Below, in pieces: positions 22,608-26,337 of a stretch of DNA of 26,337 nucleotides; positions within the stretch are counted from its first letter, which is position 1; each line of letters begins with the position of its first letter. The notes beneath the pieces were generated by a model. It was not told where the DNA came from. It made no database searches and saw nothing but the letters and a program-made list of their open reading frames with translations. The DNA is from an uncultured Alphaproteobacteria bacterium (GTDB lineage Bacteria > Pseudomonadota > Alphaproteobacteria > Puniceispirillales > Puniceispirillaceae): positions 1 through 26,337 of the forward strand of contig CALEYP010000038.1 of NCBI GenBank assembly GCA_937924895.1, read 5' to 3'. The position numbers and the translations under genes were made by a program.

Positions 22608-25418
22608 TTAATGCGCGTCTGACCAGCTTTGCGCAATCCCTGCCTCAGCTACTAATGGCACATCTAGGGCGATAACAGGCTGGTGGGCTTTTTCCATAAT
22701 TTCTCGGATAAGAGCAGATGCCGCTTCAGCTTGATTATCCGGCACTTCAAAAATTAATTCATCATGCACCTGCAATAGCATTTTGGCTGACAGCCCTGCT
22801 GCGGCAATAGCAGGCGGCAAATGCACCATTGCCCGTTTGATAATATCAGCAGCTGATCCCTGTATCGGGGCGTTAATTGCCTGGCGTTCTGCGAAAGCGC
22901 GCATATTAGGATTAGACGATGCAATATCACCTATATGAATGCGGCGCCCAAATAGGGTTTCGACATATTTTGCCTCACGCGCTTGGGCTTTGGTCTCTTC
23001 CATATAAGTGCGGATACCAGGAAAACGCGCAAAATAGGCGGTGATATAATCTTGTGCCTCACCTCTAGGAATAGCTAATTGACGCGCTAATCCAAAAGCA
23101 GAAATCCCGTAAATAATGCCAAAATTAATGGCCTTGGCGCGGCGTCTCGTCTCGCCATCCATTTCGGCCAATGGAATATTAAACACTTCTGAAGCTGTTT
23201 GAGCGTGAATATCTATACCGTCTTGGAATGCTTGCAACATCGATGCTTCACCTGCTACATGTGCCACAAGACGCAATTCAATTTGGCTATAATCAGCAGA
23301 GATCAGTTTATACCCTTCAGGGGCGATAAAGGCTTCTCTGATCTGGCGGCCTTCGGCGGTGCGGATCGGAATATTCTGCAAATTCGGATCAGAAGATGAT
23401 AGCCGCCCTGTCGAGGCACCCACCATAGAATAAGAAGTATGAATACGCCCGGTGGTCGGATGCTGCGAGGTGATAAGCGCATCAGTATAGGTGGATTTTA
23501 ACTTGGCAAGCTGGCGATAATCCAGAACCTTTTGTGCAATCATGGCCCCATTGGCCGCGAGATCCTCTAGAATCTCAGCGCCAGTGGCATAGGCCCCGGT
23601 TTTTGATTTCTTACCGCCTTCAAAGCCTAATTTATCAAAAAGAACTTCACCCAATTGTTTTGGTGATGCCACATTAAAGGGCTCACCTGCTAGCTCATGG
23701 ATATTGGCTTCTAACTCATGAATGCGTGTGGCAAAATCATTCGAAAGACGGCGTAACATCGTATCATCAATCGCCACACCCGCAGATTCCATCTCAGCCA
23801 AAATCGCTATCAAAGGCCGTTCCAGCCGCTCATAAACCGACGTCATGCCTTCACGTGCCAGCCGCGGCTTCAACATCATCCAGAGCCGCAAGGTGATATC
23901 AGCATCTTCGGCCGCATAATCAAGCGCAGCCTCAGGACTAAGCGCAGCGAAACTGATCTGACTTTTGCCTTTGCCGCACACATCTTCATATTTGATGGTT
24001 TGATGACCTAGCCAATGATCAGCCAAGGCATCCATATTATGGCGTGAAACCCGCCCTGCATCTAAGACATAAGATAGGCACATTGTATCATCGACAGGGG
24101 CAAGCGTAATGCCGCCATTTTCGATGCGACGCAAGACATGGCTGTCATATTTCAAATTATGACCGATTTTCAAAATCGATGGGTCTTCACATAATGGCTT
24201 CAGCAAGGCCATCGCCTTATCAAAGTCGATTTGTGTGAATGACGGCACATCTTCAGGCAGCGCTAACAGGTCGGTCTCAGCGGCATCTGCTGTTTGATGG
24301 CGCAAGGGAATATAGCAGGCTTTACCTGGGGCAAGGGCCAATGAGACCCCTACAAGACTTGCCTCACTCGCATTCAGTGAACTGGTTTCAGTATCAAGGG
24401 CGCAATAGCCTTGTGCCTTCGCGGCCTGACACCACTCTTGTAAGACCGTCACATCTGTCACTAGCTGGTATGAGGTCTCTTCAACATGCGGTGCCACGAT
24501 TTCCTGTATCTCGCCTGATGAGGATGGCGTCGATGCGGTTGGGGCATTCGCTGGCTTGGCGCCAAGAGCTGTCATAAGCGACCTGAAACCTTGTTCTTGA
24601 ACGAAAGTGACCAATGCCTCTTGATCGCGTACTGGCGTGACCAAGTCTTCGAGCGCCAGCGGCACATCCACATCATCAGCTAGCTTCACCAATTTCTGGG
24701 AGATGCGCGCCATCTCCGCAAATTCGATCAAATTTTGACGGCGCTTCGGCTGTTTGATTGTCTCTGCACCAGCCAATAACGCCTCTAATGATCCAAATTG
24801 GGATATCAGTTCTGCGGCTGTTTTGATGCCAATCCCTGGGACACCAGGCACATTATCTGTGCTATCGCCTGCAAGAGACTGCACATCAACGACCCTATCA
24901 GGGGCGACCCCGAATTTTTCGATGACCTCATCATGGCCAATCCGGCGCTGCTTCATCGGATCAAGCATTTCCACATCATCTGTCACGAGCTGCATCAAAT
25001 CTTTGTCTGATGACACAATGATGGTTTGGCGACCTGCCGCACTTGCCAACTTCGCATAGGTCGCGATCACATCATCGGCTTCAAACCCTGGCAATTCCAC
25101 GACCGCAAGAGATAAGGCCTTTGCCGCGTCTCGCACGAGCGCAAATTGCGGGACAAGCTCCTCTGGTGGTTCACTGCGATTAGCTTTGTATGCCGTGTAG
25201 ATATCATTGCGAAAGGTATGACGACCGGCATCAAACACCACAGCGATGGAATGAGGCGCCAAATCATCAACAAGCTTTAATAGCATTTTAGTAAAGCCAA
25301 AGACCGCATTGACAGGTGTTCCATCGGCCCGCGTCATAGGTGGCAGGGCATGAAAGGCTCTGAAAATATAGCCAGAGCCGTCAATGAGAACGAGCTTGTC
25401 TGATGCGTCAACGGCCAT
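22608..25418 (-). CDS. polA: DNA polymerase I
   Basis: PolA fills gaps, removes RNA primers and acts in excision repair. The 936 residues include three domains. First is the 5'-3' exonuclease (LIDGSGYIFRAFHALP at the start, SSDKDLMQLV, GDSTDNVPGVPGIGIKTA). Second is the 3'-5' exonuclease with its metal ligands apparently intact (ALDTETSSL about 338-346, IGHNLKYD, YAAEDADIT). Third is the polymerase with motif A SADYSQIELR, motif B RRRAKAINFGIIYG and motif C QVHDELIFEV (about 880-889). Proofreading should therefore be active, unlike in Taq-type enzymes. It starts 6 bases after the small zinc-finger gene, so the two are cotranscribed. AGGA lies 10 bases before the ATG. Confidence 0.98.
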   Translation of the reverse strand: MAVDASDKLVLIDGSGYIFRAFHALPPMTRADGTPVNAVFGFTKMLLKLVDDLAPHSIAVVFDAGRHTFRNDIYTAYKANRSEPPEELVPQFALVRDAAKALSLAVVELPGFEADDVIATYAKLASAAGRQTIIVSSDKDLMQLVTDDVEMLDPMKQRRIGHDEVIEKFGVAPDRVVDVQSLAGDSTDNVPGVPGIGIKTAAELISQFGSLEALLAGAETIKQPKRRQNLIEFAEMARISQKLVKLADDVDVPLALEDLVTPVRDQEALVTFVQEQGFRSLMTALGAKPANAPTASTPSSSGEIQEIVAPHVEETSYQLVTDVTVLQEWCQAAKAQGYCALDTETSSLNASEASLVGVSLALAPGKACYIPLRHQTADAAETDLLALPEDVPSFTQIDFDKAMALLKPLCEDPSILKIGHNLKYDSHVLRRIENGGITLAPVDDTMCLSYVLDAGRVSRHNMDALADHWLGHQTIKYEDVCGKGKSQISFAALSPEAALDYAAEDADITLRLWMMLKPRLAREGMTSVYERLERPLIAILAEMESAGVAIDDTMLRRLSNDFATRIHELEANIHELAGEPFNVASPKQLGEVLFDKLGFEGGKKSKTGAYATGAEILEDLAANGAMIAQKVLDYRQLAKLKSTYTDALITSQHPTTGRIHTSYSMVGASTGRLSSSDPNLQNIPIRTAEGRQIREAFIAPEGYKLISADYSQIELRLVAHVAGEASMLQAFQDGIDIHAQTASEVFNIPLAEMDGETRRRAKAINFGIIYGISAFGLARQLAIPRGEAQDYITAYFARFPGIRTYMEETKAQAREAKYVETLFGRRIHIGDIASSNPNMRAFAERQAINAPIQGSAADIIKRAMVHLPPAIAAAGLSAKMLLQVHDELIFEVPDNQAEAASALIREIMEKAHQPVIALDVPLVAEAGIAQSWSDAH

Positions 25419-25424
25419 AAATGC

Positions 25425-25625
25425 TTAATCCTGTGCTGTGCTGTGAATAAAATGACGGGAACAATAAGGACAGGTCACTTCACCTGCGCTTGTCATGTTC
25501 AACCAGATTTGTGGATGCCCAAGCGCCCCGCCGCCGCCATTACAAGAGACACGCTGATCGGCGGTATAAATCACTAGATTATCTTCATTTGACTGTGGTG
25601 TGGCTGCTGCGTCTGTCTGCGCCAT
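25425..25625 (-). CDS. Small CHCC zinc-finger protein (zf-CHCC, NDUFS6-like)
   Basis: This 66-residue protein has a CHCC metal site: C28, H37 in GHPQIW, and C52-x2-C55 in CPYCSRHF. The pattern is that of the zf-CHCC family (PF10276), related to the mitochondrial complex I accessory subunit NDUFS6. In mitochondria that subunit helps assemble complex I; the role of the bacterial free form is less certain. I prefer the second of two adjacent ATGs (25625), as the GGGGA then sits 5 bases upstream. It leads directly into polA, an odd pairing by function. A perfect inverted repeat lies right before its ribosome-binding site. Confidence 0.88.
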   Translation of the reverse strand: MAQTDAAATPQSNEDNLVIYTADQRVSCNGGGGALGHPQIWLNMTSAGEVTCPYCSRHFIHSTAQD

Positions 25626-25635
25626 CATCTTCCCC

Positions 25636-25652
25636 TTTTATGAATCATAAAA
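25636..25652. repeat. Perfect 8-1-8 inverted repeat upstream of the zf-CHCC/polA unit
   Basis: TTTTATGA-A-TCATAAAA reads as a perfect inverted repeat with a one-base centre. It ends just upstream of the GGGGA ribosome-binding site for the zf-CHCC gene. It could be a dimer-binding operator. As RNA it would fold only as a weak AU stem of 6 bp with a 5-base loop, close enough to affect ribosome access. Confidence 0.45.
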
Positions 25653-25788
25653 TAACATGAATATGCTTATCTTGCCTTTATATGCCAGCCAACAGAGTGA
25701 CGCAAGAATAGCCTGCCCATAGCCTTAACCGATAAAAGCTGATAGACCAGAAAAGAAACTATGAGATATGACAAGAGAGGATATGGCA

Positions 25789-26178
25789 ATGGATGCATTA
25801 TGGGCCGAAGCAGCACCTATCCCCCTTCATGCCGTCGCGGCTATGCTAGCAGTGATTTTGGGCGGCATTCAATTAGCTGGTAGAAAAGGGGGCATGCGGC
25901 ATCGCAGCCTTGGCTATCTGTGGGTCGGGTTGATGATGATTGTCTCTGTCAGCTCGTTCTTCATCCATGAGATTAGATTATGGGGTGCCTATAGCCCTAT
26001 CCATCTCCTGAGCCTTTGGACCATCTTCTCAGTCGGGCTCGCCATTTATTTTGTCAAAGTGGGCAAGATTAAACGCCATAAACAGGTGATGATCGCGCTC
26101 TATGTGTTTGCGCTACTTTTAACTGGTGCCTTTACGCTCTTGCCAGGCCGCGCCATGCATCAGGTTGTCTTTGGCTAG
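25789..26178 (+). CDS. DUF2306-like small membrane protein
   Basis: This protein of 129 residues has four hydrophobic segments, at about 11-28, 43-60, 69-88 and 99-118. The first half carries the pattern LHAVAAMLAVILGGIQL, KGGMRHRSLGYLWVGLM and SSFFIHEI, and a later IKRHKQVMIALY lies before the last helix. The spacing of the His residues and the HR-x-LG-x-LWV motif resemble the DUF2306 family, whose function is not known. I prefer the ATG at 25789, because GAGAGG lies 8 bases before it; in-frame ATGs at 25768 and 25783 are less well placed. It stands alone between polA (divergent) and a tRNA gene. The family call is from memory of the pattern, so it is moderate. Confidence 0.72.
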   Translation: MDALWAEAAPIPLHAVAAMLAVILGGIQLAGRKGGMRHRSLGYLWVGLMMIVSVSSFFIHEIRLWGAYSPIHLLSLWTIFSVGLAIYFVKVGKIKRHKQVMIALYVFALLLTGAFTLLPGRAMHQVVFG

Positions 26179-26208
26179 ACGGTCTTGCAAATTTATGATG
26201 CACATCAA

Positions 26209-26234
26209 GGCGGTTCATGTATAATGCCGCCTAG
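26209..26234 (+). promoter_or_regulatory. Likely promoter region of tRNA-Arg with GC-rich discriminator
   Basis: A perfect -10 TATAAT (26220-26225) lies 9 bases before the tRNA. A good -35 is not visible at 16-18 bases (GATGCA at 17). The bases between the -10 and the start, GCCGCC, are GC-rich, as in stringently controlled stable-RNA promoters. GGCGG (26209-26213) and CCGCC (26227-26231) form an inverted repeat around the -10. Confidence 0.45.
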
Positions 26235-26311
<77 letters not shown>

Positions 26312-26337
26312 TTCCTCGCATCGATACCCGCAGAACG

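Overview
The window is a stretch of core chromosome from an alphaproteobacterium. The gene order is typical of that class: tRNA-Ala, FYDLN-type acidic protein, aroA, cmk, rpsA, ihfB, lapA-like, trpF-trpB-trpA, accD, folC, then on the other strand ahcY, tsaE, addB, addA, trxA, preceded by a ChvI/ChvG-type two-component pair and rapZ. A class II (CP4-like) AroA, alphaproteobacterial-type AddA/AddB and CTTGAC/CTATAT-like promoters agree with this. Base composition looks close to 50% GC, lower than many Rhizobiales or Rhodobacterales. A marine group such as SAR116 is possible, but that is a guess from composition and compact spacing.

Layout. 1-497 (minus): partial tRNA-Ala(GGC) and the acidic zinc-ribbon protein. 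734-4638 (plus): aroA-cmk-rpsA, closed by a strong terminator at 4668-4703. 4786-10426 (plus): ihfB, a LapA-domain membrane protein, trpF, trpB, trpA, accD and folC, with further likely promoters before trpB and accD. 10442-19128 (minus, read right to left): ahcY, tsaE, addB, addA and trxA, where trxA has its own promoter. 19258-22495 (minus): chvI, chvG, rapZ. 22608-25625 (minus): a small CHCC zinc-finger gene and polA. 25789-26311 (plus): a DUF2306-like membrane protein and tRNA-Arg(CCG).

How the genes work together. aroA (shikimate pathway) and trpFBA serve aromatic amino acid synthesis. cmk supplies CDP for nucleotide pools. accD and folC feed fatty acid and folate metabolism. rpsA, tsaE and the tRNAs serve translation. 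AddAB and PolA serve DNA repair. AhcY recycles S-adenosylhomocysteine. ChvI/ChvG is an envelope-stress type regulator.

There is no mobile element, CRISPR array, phage or defence island, and I found no convincing new multi-gene system. The best leads are: (1) addA is cut by a single in-frame TGA into a 900-residue helicase part and a C-terminal nuclease part whose catalytic motifs are intact; (2) a near-perfect 11-bp tandem repeat sits just upstream of a good promoter before chvI, laid out like an OmpR/PhoB-family activator site; (3) RapZ has His where the Walker A Lys normally is, and the usual neighbours hprK, ptsN and ptsH are missing; (4) several palindromes and a possible upstream ORF lie in leaders of housekeeping genes.
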